This document shows, one piece after another, positions 36,294-45,510 of a DNA stretch of 64,000 bases (position 1 is its first letter; every line of letters starts with the position of its first letter). The position numbers and the translations under genes are program-made. The stretch is from contig JADJSH010000015.1 of assembly GCA_016711805.1 (NCBI GenBank), positions 60,627 through 124,626 on the forward strand, written 5' to 3'. Under the pieces are notes generated by a model, which saw nothing but the letters and a program-made list of their open reading frames with translations, was not told where the DNA came from and ran no database searches. The DNA comes from Bacteroidota bacterium (GTDB lineage: Bacteria > Bacteroidota > Bacteroidia > B-17B0 > Aurantibacillaceae).

Positions 36294-38705
36294 ATGAAAT
36301 CGTTTTATTCTTTGCTTTTTATTGTATTCCTAATAATAAATAAACTTAGTTTTGCTCAAGTAACAAACTGTCAATCCCACAAAACATTAGCTACTACTAG
36401 TTCAATTTACTATTCGCCTGAAAATCTAAGAAGCGATACCTTTGATATTATTAAATACACGATTAACCTAGATATTACAGATTTTGCTAACCAAAAAATT
36501 ACAGGAAACACAATAGTACGTTATGCCCCAAAATTAAACGGACAAACTAAAATTAGTCTTGATTTACTAAAGTTAACAATTGATAGCATCACTCAAAATT
36601 CAACATTGTTATCATATACATATAATGATACTTTGTTAAGAGTTAACTTACCAATAACTGTAAATACAACGGATACAAATAATTTAATCATCTATTACCA
36701 CGGAACTCCACAAGGTGACCCGTCTGGTTGGGGTGGTTTTTATTTTACTGGAAACTATGCCTATAATTTAGGTGTTGGTTTTGGTGCAAATCCTCATAAT
36801 TATGGGAGGGTTTGGTTTCCTTGCTTTGATAATTTTGTGGAGAAATCTAAATATGAATTTAATATCACAACTATATTAGCTAAGACATCTTTTTGTAACG
36901 GCACACTGATATCAGATATTACTAATGGAGCAGTGCATACTCGAAAATGGATTTTAGACAAAGAAATTCCTACCTATTTAGCTTCCGTAGCCGTAGCGGA
37001 TTATACTCAAGTTAATTGGAACATTCCTGCGGCTAATGGCAACTTACCTGTTGTTTTAGCTGCAAGGTCTACTGATACAACAGCTATTAAAAATGGCTTT
37101 GTACACTTGCCAAATGCTGTATTAGGTTTCGAAAATTATTACGGTCCGTATGTTTGGAATCGAGTAGGCTATTGTTTAGTACCATTTAATAGTGGAGCGA
37201 TGGAACATGCTACTAATATTGCTTATCCTCAAGCAGCTACTGGCATAGCTTATGAGTTGCTCATGGCGCACGAATTATCGCATCATTGGTGGGGAGATTT
37301 AATGACTTGCGAAACGCAAGAAGATATGTGGTTAAATGAAGGAATGGCAAATTATAGTGAAAAATTATTTTTAGAGTGGACGTACAATTATGGTAAATAT
37401 TTGGCAGAAGTGAAGGCTGAACATGACGATATTGTAAAGTACATTCATTTAAGGGAAAGTGGTTTTAGAGCTATTTCAGGTATTCCTCATAAGTATACAT
37501 ACGGCGATCATGTTTATAAAAAAGGATCTGATGTTGCGCATACTTTAAGAAGCTATATGGGTGACGCTGGCTTTTTTGCTGGGTTAAAATATGTGATGCA
37601 ACAGAAGGCTTATAAGAGCATGAATAGCATTGAGTTTAGAGATTTACTAGAGACATCGTCTGGTTTGAACCTCCATGATTTTTTTGATAATTGGGTAATG
37701 AATGGTGGTTGGCCTCATTTTTCTATTGATTCAGTAAAAACAACAGGTTCAGCTGCGCCTTTCACATCTGTGGTATACGTAAAACAAAAATTATTTGGAG
37801 CTCCAAGTTTATATTCAAATGTGCCATTAGAAGTTAGTTTTATGGATGCCGCTTGGAATAAAGAAATTAAAACGGTGACAATGTCAGGAGCTTCGAAGTC
37901 TTTTACAGTTCAAACTAATGTGTTGCCAGTTTATGCAGGTATGAATGTGGATTCAAAAATTAGTGATGCTATTTCATCAGAATATAAAACGATTAAAACA
38001 AATACTAACATAACTTATAGTTTGGGAAGAGCATTGGTTTTAGTTTCAAATAAAGGAGTGGATTCTTCCTACATAAGAATCGAACATAATATTGCTGCGC
38101 CTGATCCAATACAAGATAACCCTTATAATTTTCGTTTAAACTCCCAGCACTATTGGAAAGTTGATGGGATTTTATCTAACGGTTTTATCGGAAAAATTAG
38201 ATTTAATTACGACGGGAATAAAAACATGTCGGGTAATAGTTATTTAGATACTTGTTTAACAGTTGTGAATGGCGACAGTATTATTTTATTGTACCGAAAA
38301 AATGCTGGAGATGATTGGAAAGAAGTATCGAGTTATACGAAATTTAAAATTTCTGCAAAATTAGGTTTTTTTACAGTTGATACTTTAAAATTTGGCGAGT
38401 ATGTTTTTGCAAATGGGCATAGTAATATTTTAACTAGTGCGAAGAATAAACAAAGTCAGGGAGCTGAATTGAATTTATACCCAAATCCAAGTTCAACCAT
38501 TTTAAATGTGGCAATCGAAAATTATAAATTATCAGCAAATTCAAGTATTGATATTTACGATATGCAAGGAAAAACAGTAAAACATATTTCTACTATTAAT
38601 CCTGAAAATACTATTTCGATTGAGGATTTAGCTCCTGGTCAATATATTTTGAACTTGGTTGATAAGGGCAAAAAAGTAGCTGCAAAAACATTTGTTGTAG
38701 AATAG
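36294..38705 (+). CDS. Secreted M1 family metallopeptidase (aminopeptidase N-like) with T9SS sorting domain
   Basis: The 803-residue protein has a signal peptide (about 1-21, ending SFAQ), an N-terminal beta domain of M1 type, GAMEHATN (the GxMEN-like substrate motif), and the catalytic HELSHHWWG followed 18 residues later by the glutamate of NEGMANYSE. This matches HExxH-18x-E zinc binding. Residues about 720-803 form a type A T9SS sorting domain, starting NLYPNPSSTI and ending KTFVVE. It should act outside the cell, removing N-terminal residues from peptides. No peptide transporter is adjacent. Confidence 0.93.
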   Translation: MKSFYSLLFIVFLIINKLSFAQVTNCQSHKTLATTSSIYYSPENLRSDTFDIIKYTINLDITDFANQKITGNTIVRYAPKLNGQTKISLDLLKLTIDSITQNSTLLSYTYNDTLLRVNLPITVNTTDTNNLIIYYHGTPQGDPSGWGGFYFTGNYAYNLGVGFGANPHNYGRVWFPCFDNFVEKSKYEFNITTILAKTSFCNGTLISDITNGAVHTRKWILDKEIPTYLASVAVADYTQVNWNIPAANGNLPVVLAARSTDTTAIKNGFVHLPNAVLGFENYYGPYVWNRVGYCLVPFNSGAMEHATNIAYPQAATGIAYELLMAHELSHHWWGDLMTCETQEDMWLNEGMANYSEKLFLEWTYNYGKYLAEVKAEHDDIVKYIHLRESGFRAISGIPHKYTYGDHVYKKGSDVAHTLRSYMGDAGFFAGLKYVMQQKAYKSMNSIEFRDLLETSSGLNLHDFFDNWVMNGGWPHFSIDSVKTTGSAAPFTSVVYVKQKLFGAPSLYSNVPLEVSFMDAAWNKEIKTVTMSGASKSFTVQTNVLPVYAGMNVDSKISDAISSEYKTIKTNTNITYSLGRALVLVSNKGVDSSYIRIEHNIAAPDPIQDNPYNFRLNSQHYWKVDGILSNGFIGKIRFNYDGNKNMSGNSYLDTCLTVVNGDSIILLYRKNAGDDWKEVSSYTKFKISAKLGFFTVDTLKFGEYVFANGHSNILTSAKNKQSQGAELNLYPNPSSTILNVAIENYKLSANSSIDIYDMQGKTVKHISTINPENTISIEDLAPGQYILNLVDKGKKVAAKTFVVE

Positions 38706-38732
38706 ACAAACCTTGACTTTGTTAATCGAAGT

Positions 38733-39773
38733 CTATGTTTGTAAAACCTGTATCATTGCTTTTGCCTTCAATAAACACTCTTCGTATTCGTCTTCTGCAT
38801 TGCACATGGCGGTAATGGCGCTTCCAACAGTAAAACTTAAATACTGTTTTTGTTCGTCGTAAAAAATACTTCTGATTAAAACACTTAAATCAAAGTCTCC
38901 ATTTTCATCGATATAACCTAATACTCCTGAATATGGTCCACGGTTATAAAGTTCATATTCGTCAATTAATTTCATGGCTTTTATTTTTGGAGCGCCAGTC
39001 ATACTAGCCATTGGGAATGTAGCGTGAATAATGTCTTTGAACGATGTGTTTTCTTTTAACTCGCAACTCACGGTGCTAACCATTTGATGGACTTGTTGGT
39101 AAGATTCAATATCACATAATTTATCAACGGTAACGCTTCCTTTTTTTGCGATACGAGATAAATCATTTCTAGCTACATCTACAATCATCACATTTTCAGT
39201 ACGTTCTTTTAAATTGTTTTGCAAATATTGTTTAATAACATCATCTTCTAATGTTGTTAAACCTCGCTTAGCAGTTCCTTTAATAGGCTTAGTAATTAAC
39301 GTATTTCCTTTTTTGGTTAAAAATAATTCGGGGCTTGATGAAATAATATAGTGGGAATCAAATTTTGCTAAAGCAGAGTATGATGCTTTACTGATAGCAT
39401 TTAATTTTTCATAAACAGAAAGAGGATTAATAACAGCATCATTCGCTTCAAACGTAATACAATAATTTATTTCATAAATATCGCCTTGTTGAATATGTTG
39501 TTTAAGCGCATTTACTTTTTTAATGTAATCTTCTTTGGTAACGGTGGGTTTAATTTTAATTGGTTGCTGTTGTATTTCGGTAAAATCTAAATTAAATTCT
39601 TTAAACTCAATTATTTTTTCCACTTCAATAAATAACTGTTCTGGAAACTGAAGAGGGTTGTTTTGTTTATCGGGAAACGATTCTATACTGTTTTTGTAAT
39701 CGTAGTTAATGAAAGCAATGTAATCAGAGTTTAACGTTGGATGTTTTGAAATTGTTTTATTAGATAATAGCAT
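38733..39773 (-). CDS. pabB: Aminodeoxychorismate synthase component I (PabB-type)
   Basis: The enzyme turns chorismate and ammonia into 4-amino-4-deoxychorismate for folate. It has the anthranilate-synthase-I fold, with QQGDIYEINYC, the ADC-synthase type PIKGTAKRG lysine motif, VDVARNDLSRI and GAPKIKAM. The ATG at 39773 gives 346 residues, short for the family. An in-frame upstream stretch to about 39869 still looks coding (IIEYLKTYRFAAIFQSN) but has no ATG, GTG or TTG. An ATT at 39869 or a missed frameshift could be the true start. Confidence 0.85.
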   Translation of the reverse strand: MLLSNKTISKHPTLNSDYIAFINYDYKNSIESFPDKQNNPLQFPEQLFIEVEKIIEFKEFNLDFTEIQQQPIKIKPTVTKEDYIKKVNALKQHIQQGDIYEINYCITFEANDAVINPLSVYEKLNAISKASYSALAKFDSHYIISSSPELFLTKKGNTLITKPIKGTAKRGLTTLEDDVIKQYLQNNLKERTENVMIVDVARNDLSRIAKKGSVTVDKLCDIESYQQVHQMVSTVSCELKENTSFKDIIHATFPMASMTGAPKIKAMKLIDEYELYNRGPYSGVLGYIDENGDFDLSVLIRSIFYDEQKQYLSFTVGSAITAMCNAEDEYEECLLKAKAMIQVLQT

Positions 39774-40088
39774 TTGGTTTTTATAGCCATTATCATTTTG
39801 ATTCGATTGAAATATCGCTGCAAATCGGTACGTTTTTAAATATTCGATAATCTGAGTAATATTATAAATTTTGGTGAATTTAAAGAATTATCATGTTCAG
39901 TATACCTAAAATTTGTTATCTGATGAATTATACAATATCGGCAGTAAAAATAGAAACTAAACCGATTAATCCTTTTAACAATTGGTGAAACTATGGTTTT
40001 AGTGAGTAACTTCGTATAAATAAGTTAGTTAATATGAAGTACTTTTTGTATTTTTTTTGTACATTTATTCATCATTAATACATTTCAC

Positions 40089-41531
40089 ATGAAAAGATTT
40101 TATATTTTCCTGTTTGCTTCCTTAGTTTTTACTAAAGCAACTATAGCTCAAAATGTTGGTATCAATGCAACAGGGGCTGCTCCTGCAGCAAGTGCCATGT
40201 TAGATGTTTCTTCTACTACTATGGGTATACTAATTCCCAGAATGTCAACAGCGCAGAGAACCGCTATCGCAGCACCAGCTACTGGTTTAAAAGTATATGA
40301 TACAACCACAGGTTCTTTTTGGTATTATAATGGAGCCGTGTGGGTTGAACAATTAGATACAAATATTGGTTGGCGTTTAAATGGTAACTCAATAGCTGCG
40401 GCAAATTTTATTGGAACAACTAATGCGCAAGCCTTTAGATTTTATTGTAACAATGTTGAGAGAATGAGAATTAACCCGACAGATGGAGAATTTGTGGCAG
40501 GAGCCACTGCATCGCCTTATGCCGGAGATGAAATGTCTGCCGTTGCAACAGCTGGTTTACCCTTTGCATTAAATGGATATAGCGCACAAAATGGTTCAGG
40601 TACTTGGGGTGAAATATTAGCAGCCAGTACAACAGCATTTTCTGCTGTCCAAGGTGTTTATGGTGGCTCAGGTGCAGGAGCAGGGGTTTTAGGCAATTAT
40701 AACGGTACAAATACGGGAAATACTAGGGCTGGTGTGTATGGAGTGTGTAGTACACCTGCAGCAAATGCAGGTGGTGCTGGTGTCTATGGCTATAATGCGA
40801 TTGCATCTGGTAGTCAAAGAATGGGTGTTTTAGGTACCTATAATGGCGCTGCATTTGGTATTGGTGTTCACGGTATTGGTTTTGGTGGTGGCATCATGAC
40901 AGGTAATAATGACGTTGCTGTTGTTGGATGGAGAGCTAATAATGGCAATTATAGCGGGTATTTTAATGGCAATCACGTCATTGCCAATGGAACAAAGTCA
41001 GCATCGGTTCCTACAACGAAGGGTAATCAATTACTTTATGTAACAGAAACTCCTGAGGTTTGGTTTGAAGATATTGGTAGCGGAAAATTGCAAGGAGGAA
41101 AAACAACTATTGAATTGGATCCTTTGTTTTTAGAAACTGTGGTAATTGATGAAAAGCATCCGATGAGAGTTTTTGTTCAAATGGAAGGCGAATCGGAAGA
41201 GGTATATGTGATAAAAGGAAAAACAAATTTTGTTGTTAAAGAAAGAAATGCAGGAAATTCTAATGCTGAGTTTTCATATAGAGTTATGGCTAAAAGAGTT
41301 AATTTTCAAGATCATCGATTTGGAAATGATCCGGTTTGGGGCCCAGGTGATACAAGAAAATATGCACAATATGCAACTCCTCCTCCTGTAGATTATGATG
41401 AAAATGTGAAATTCCAAAAACAACAAAAACAAGATTGGAAACAGACGCCAATGCCGGAAGGTTTTATTTACTACAATCAAATACAGGAAGAAGCAAAACA
41501 ACGTGAGTTAACAAAACAGAATAAAAAATAA
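40089..41531 (+). CDS. Secreted structural protein with Bacteroidota tail-fibre-like N-terminal motif
   Basis: The 480-residue protein has a signal peptide (about 1-20, ending IAQ). An N-terminal LDVSSTTMGILIPRM and TGLKVYDTTTGSFWYYNG block follows, often seen in long Bacteroidota surface or fibre proteins. The middle is Gly/Ala/Asn-rich with repeat-like GVYG and GVLG units (beta-solenoid-like). The C-terminus is charged and ends in a coiled, Gln/Lys-rich tail. No sorting domain is evident. It overlaps the next start codon by one base, so the two are probably translated together. Confidence 0.8.
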   Translation: MKRFYIFLFASLVFTKATIAQNVGINATGAAPAASAMLDVSSTTMGILIPRMSTAQRTAIAAPATGLKVYDTTTGSFWYYNGAVWVEQLDTNIGWRLNGNSIAAANFIGTTNAQAFRFYCNNVERMRINPTDGEFVAGATASPYAGDEMSAVATAGLPFALNGYSAQNGSGTWGEILAASTTAFSAVQGVYGGSGAGAGVLGNYNGTNTGNTRAGVYGVCSTPAANAGGAGVYGYNAIASGSQRMGVLGTYNGAAFGIGVHGIGFGGGIMTGNNDVAVVGWRANNGNYSGYFNGNHVIANGTKSASVPTTKGNQLLYVTETPEVWFEDIGSGKLQGGKTTIELDPLFLETVVIDEKHPMRVFVQMEGESEEVYVIKGKTNFVVKERNAGNSNAEFSYRVMAKRVNFQDHRFGNDPVWGPGDTRKYAQYATPPPVDYDENVKFQKQQKQDWKQTPMPEGFIYYNQIQEEAKQRELTKQNKK

Positions 41532-43123
41532 TGCAGCGAATTATTGTTATATTTTTATTTTTCCCTTTTGTAATTTTATCTCAAGGGGTACGTAATAACG
41601 GTGCCTTTATTGTGTTTTCTGGAGCAGCACGAATGTATATTGACGGGAATGCATCTGGAGGTTATTTAAGCCAATCGAATGGACGTGTTACACCTAGCGC
41701 TTCATCTACAATATCGTTGGAAGGTAATTGGACAAACAACTCAGCTAACGTTGCCTTTACTGCCGATGGAGGTGGAGTTGTTTTAACAGGAGCGACCCAA
41801 ACAATTAATGGCACAAATCCTACAGCTTTTTATAATTTATCGTTAGCAGGCAATGGTATTAAAACCTTAGCGGTTAACTCAACAACTGTTGGAGGACAAG
41901 CAACCTTTACTGGTGTTTTGTCGGTAGGTTCTTCAACTTTAGATTTGAATTCAAATCGAATGGATGTCACTAATAGTGCAATTGGCGCAATTACACGGTC
42001 AAGCGGATATATTATCAGTGAAACTAATGCAGCTGTTAATCCAAGTATTATTAGATGGTATCACCGAACCGTTGGTGGTTCTAAAGTTTATCCTTTTGGT
42101 GTAGCGGGCTCTTATATTCCTTTTACATTTGATATTACAGTTCCAATGACTAATGCCGCTGCCTATGTTGATGTATCAACTCGTGCTACCGCCGCTGCAG
42201 ATAACTTACCTTGGGCGGGTGCAAGTAACGTTGCTGCTGTTAGTAATATGTATTCGCCAAACCCTCCCGTTTCTCCCGATGGCACAATTCCCTCAGTTAT
42301 TGATAGATGGTGGGATATTACTAATAGTCATCCAGTAACAGCTAATGCAACATTTAGTTATAGAGGTTCAGAAAATACCTTAAATGATCCTCTTTATTTT
42401 GCTGGAGCTATGATTGGCGCTCAATACTGGAACGGCTCTCAATGGGTGCCTAATAATGGAACGATTGGTAGCGCAGCATCTGTTACCACTGGCGTTGGAA
42501 ACGTTATAGCTAATAACCTTACCACATTTTGTCCTTGGATCTTATCTTTAGTATTAGCGCCATTACCTGTTGAATTAATTGACTTTAAAGCAACATGCGT
42601 TAATAATGAAATAGTCGTAGAATGGTGTACGGCTTCTGAAAAAAACAATAGTTATTTTACTGTTGAACAATCTGTAGATGGAACTAACTTTGTTTCTGTT
42701 GGACAAGTATTTGGTAATGGTACAACTACCAATAAGCATTGTTACAAATATATCACTAACTCTGTTTCTGATGTTACTTATTTCAGATTAATAACAACTG
42801 ATGATGATGGAATGGAAAGCGTATCTAACGTCATTTCAATTGCTTCATGTAACGATGTGAATGGAACTATTTTAATCGCCAATAATGGTACAAAAGAAGT
42901 TGGAGTAATTTTAAATATCGATGAAGATCAAGCATTAGAATTACATGTTCATAATGCTCTAGGACAATTAATAGAAACCAAAAATATTTATGCTATTAAA
43001 GGATATAATAATATTAGAGTTGATTTAAGTAATGTATCGAACGCTATTTATTACGTATCTGTATATCATGCAAATGAAAAACTGATAAGCAAAAAGATAC
43101 TTGTATCAGATTTTATCCGATAG
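41531..43123 (+). CDS. Secreted T9SS protein, function unknown
   Basis: The 530-residue protein has a signal peptide (about 1-17, ending ILSQG), then beta-rich sequence with blocks such as GATQTINGTNPTAFYNLSLAG typical of Bacteroidota passenger domains. A late VELIDFKA-VEWCTASEKNN segment is common just before T9SS signals. The C-terminus (ELHVHNALGQLIETKN and YYVSVYHANEKLISKKI) resembles a type A sorting domain lacking a classical YPNP motif. Start is coupled to the preceding gene (TAATG overlap). Its 3' end overlaps hemH's by 11 bases on the opposite strand. Confidence 0.8.
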   Translation: MQRIIVIFLFFPFVILSQGVRNNGAFIVFSGAARMYIDGNASGGYLSQSNGRVTPSASSTISLEGNWTNNSANVAFTADGGGVVLTGATQTINGTNPTAFYNLSLAGNGIKTLAVNSTTVGGQATFTGVLSVGSSTLDLNSNRMDVTNSAIGAITRSSGYIISETNAAVNPSIIRWYHRTVGGSKVYPFGVAGSYIPFTFDITVPMTNAAAYVDVSTRATAAADNLPWAGASNVAAVSNMYSPNPPVSPDGTIPSVIDRWWDITNSHPVTANATFSYRGSENTLNDPLYFAGAMIGAQYWNGSQWVPNNGTIGSAASVTTGVGNVIANNLTTFCPWILSLVLAPLPVELIDFKATCVNNEIVVEWCTASEKNNSYFTVEQSVDGTNFVSVGQVFGNGTTTNKHCYKYITNSVSDVTYFRLITTDDDGMESVSNVISIASCNDVNGTILIANNGTKEVGVILNIDEDQALELHVHNALGQLIETKNIYAIKGYNNIRVDLSNVSNAIYYVSVYHANEKLISKKILVSDFIR

Positions 43124-44126
43124 TAATTTTCTTTATCGTTTCAACCCAATCATCACCACTATTTAAACTTTCAACCAATTGAATTTTTTCGCCGCCATGT
43201 TCATGAAAAATTTCTTGGTATTCTGTTCCAATTTCATAAATGGTTTCTAAGCAATCCGCCGTAAAAGCTGGAGAAAATACTAATAAGTTTTTAGCTCCTT
43301 TTTTTGCTAATTCTTCAACCACTTTATCACTAAAAGGTGTTAACCATTTATTATCTAAACGGCTTTGAAAACTCAAGGTATATTTACCTTCCGGTATATT
43401 TAATTTTTCTACTAAGGCTTTTGTTGTTTGGTAACAGCCAGCTTTGTAGCAATAGTAATTCTCGTTTGTTAATTCAGTTTCGCAGTGATGGTCTTTACAT
43501 AAATAACCATCTTCATAAACTTTATCTACTTGTCTTTCGGGTAAACCATGGTAACTAAAAATAATATGATCATATTTACTCATATCATGTTGCTTAGCTC
43601 TATTGACAATGCAATTAATGTAATCTTCATTATCATAATACTGACTAATCATTTTAATTTCAGGAATCACCCACCATTTACTCACAATGCGCATAAATTC
43701 TTGTAAAGCGCTCCCAGTACTACTTGAAGCGTATTGAGGAAATAAAGGAAATACAATGATTTTATGATAGCCTTCTTTTTTCATTCGAGCCAAAACACTT
43801 TCCATACTCGGGCTTTGGTAACGCATTGCCATTTCAACTGTCACATCTGGGCCAACAGCTATCTGCAATTTTTCCTGTAAATCAAGGGTATGTTTTAATA
43901 AAGGAGAACCTGTTTTTTCGTCCCAAATAGCCTTGTATAATTTTGAGGAATTACCCGAACGAAACGGAACAATAATGCCATTTACTAATAGGGTTCTGGC
44001 AAACCAAGAAATATCAATAACACGTTCGTCATTTAAAAACTGCGTTAAGTATTTTCTCACATCCGATTTTTTAGGACTGTCTGGCGTTCCTAACTGTAAA
44101 AGTAATATGGCTGTTTTATGTTTCAT
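43113..44126 (-). CDS. hemH: Ferrochelatase HemH
   Basis: It inserts ferrous iron into protoporphyrin IX (or coproporphyrin III) for haem. The 337-residue protein begins TAILLLQLGTPDSP and has the catalytic SYHGLPERQ (with the essential His, about residue 193) and a conserved CETELTNEN segment, followed by TLSFQSRLDNKWLTP. Length and motifs fit. Its 5' end faces dxr across a large inverted repeat. Whether the substrate is proto- or coproporphyrin cannot be told. Confidence 0.96.
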   Translation of the reverse strand: MKHKTAILLLQLGTPDSPKKSDVRKYLTQFLNDERVIDISWFARTLLVNGIIVPFRSGNSSKLYKAIWDEKTGSPLLKHTLDLQEKLQIAVGPDVTVEMAMRYQSPSMESVLARMKKEGYHKIIVFPLFPQYASSSTGSALQEFMRIVSKWWVIPEIKMISQYYDNEDYINCIVNRAKQHDMSKYDHIIFSYHGLPERQVDKVYEDGYLCKDHHCETELTNENYYCYKAGCYQTTKALVEKLNIPEGKYTLSFQSRLDNKWLTPFSDKVVEELAKKGAKNLLVFSPAFTADCLETIYEIGTEYQEIFHEHGGEKIQLVESLNSGDDWVETIKKITIG

Positions 44127-44138
44127 AGTATTTGGTAA

Positions 44139-44279
44139 TTAACCGCAAAGACCGCAAAGTTATTTTTTTTAGGAGAGTTCGCAAAGAAGTAACAAAGATT
44201 ATTCACTATTGTTTGGTTTACGCCTTATGGGATTAAACTCACCGTTCTTTGCGACTTTTCTCTGCTTCTTTGCGGTTAA
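44139..44279. repeat. Inverted repeat with TTAACCGCAAAG arms between hemH and dxr
   Basis: TTAACCGCAAAG at 44139-44150 is the exact reverse complement of CTTTGCGGTTAA at 44268-44279. Inner words (ACCGCAAAG, TTCGCAAAGAAG, TTCTTTGCGAC) repeat the CGCAAAG theme, giving a nested dyad. It occupies most of the 200-base divergent region and may be a dispersed element of the same kind as the other hairpins here. Confidence 0.75.
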
Positions 44280-44326
44280 AAGAATATTTCCATAATCCTA
44301 AAATTTTCGCCATTTTTACGGGCTAA

Positions 44327-45508
44327 ATGAATCCAAATCCAAATCAAGAAAAACAACCAAAACGTATTGCCATTATGGGCAGTACTGGCAGTATTGGAAC
44401 TCAGGCTTTAGACGTTATTCGCGACAATCCAACTCATTTTGAAGCTGAGGTTTTAGTAGCAAATTCAAATGCTGATTTGTTAATCAAACAAGCTATTGAG
44501 TTTAAGCCAAACGCGGTTGTTATTGGTGATGAAAGCAAATATCAGTATGTGAAAGAGGCTTTGTTTACCCATGATGTTAAAGTATTTGCTGGAGCAAAAT
44601 CTATTGAACAGATTGTAGAAATGGAAACCATTGATACGGTTTTAGCTTCTATTGTTGGCTATGCAGGTTTGGCATCTACAATTAATGCCATCAAACATAA
44701 AAAAGCCATCGCTTTAGCTAATAAAGAAACACTAGTGGTTGCTGGAGATATCGTCACTAAATTAGCTTACGAGAATGCCGTGAATTTATATCCAGTAGAT
44801 TCAGAGCATTCCGCTATTTTTCAATGTTTGGTTGGCGAATTTGATAATGAAATTGAAAAAATATATTTAACTGCTTCAGGCGGGCCTTTCAGAGGAAAAG
44901 ACAGAGTGTTTTTAGCAAATGTTACTAAAGCTCAAGCACTAAAACACCCAAATTGGGTGATGGGAGCTAAGATTACGATTGACTCGGCTAGCTTAATGAA
45001 TAAAGGATTAGAAGTCATTGAAGCCAAATGGTTATTTAATTTAAAAGCCGAACAAATTGATGTGATTGTGCATCCTCAAAGCATTGTTCACAGTATTGTT
45101 CAATTTACGGATGGCAGCATGAAAGCGCAAATGGGCTTGCCAGATATGAAATTGCCTATACAATATGCATTCACCTATCCTGAGCGTATTAAAACAAACT
45201 TCCCACGTTTTGATTTTTTTAACTATCCGCAGTTAACATTTGAGAAGCCAGATACAGAAACCTTTACTAACTTAGCACTAGCTTTTAAAGCCATGGAAAA
45301 AGGCGGGAACATGCCTTGTGTTTTAAATGCTGCTAACGAAATAGTTGTGCAAGCTTTTTTAGAAGATAAGATTGGATTTTTGCAAATGAGCGATATTATT
45401 GCAAAAGCATTAGATAAAATGCCGTTTATTAAAACTCCAAGTATGGAAGATTATATTCAATGCGACAAAGAAACACGATTATTGACAACAGAATTAATTA
45501 AAAAATAA
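44327..45508 (+). CDS. dxr: 1-deoxy-D-xylulose-5-phosphate reductoisomerase
   Basis: It makes MEP, the committed step of the non-mevalonate isoprenoid pathway. The 393-residue protein has the NADPH motif AIMGSTGSIGTQALD, the metal-binding PVDSEHSAIFQ, TASGGPFRG, and SLMNKGLEVIEA. Length matches the family. The next gene (rseP) starts after 2 bases, a classical pairing of MEP and site-2 protease genes in many bacteria. Confidence 0.97.
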   Translation: MNPNPNQEKQPKRIAIMGSTGSIGTQALDVIRDNPTHFEAEVLVANSNADLLIKQAIEFKPNAVVIGDESKYQYVKEALFTHDVKVFAGAKSIEQIVEMETIDTVLASIVGYAGLASTINAIKHKKAIALANKETLVVAGDIVTKLAYENAVNLYPVDSEHSAIFQCLVGEFDNEIEKIYLTASGGPFRGKDRVFLANVTKAQALKHPNWVMGAKITIDSASLMNKGLEVIEAKWLFNLKAEQIDVIVHPQSIVHSIVQFTDGSMKAQMGLPDMKLPIQYAFTYPERIKTNFPRFDFFNYPQLTFEKPDTETFTNLALAFKAMEKGGNMPCVLNAANEIVVQAFLEDKIGFLQMSDIIAKALDKMPFIKTPSMEDYIQCDKETRLLTTELIKK

Positions 45509-45510
45509 CT

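Noticed and set aside
44139..44279. Insertion sequence ends
   Set aside because: Only 117 bases between the arms, with no transposase frame or target duplication visible.
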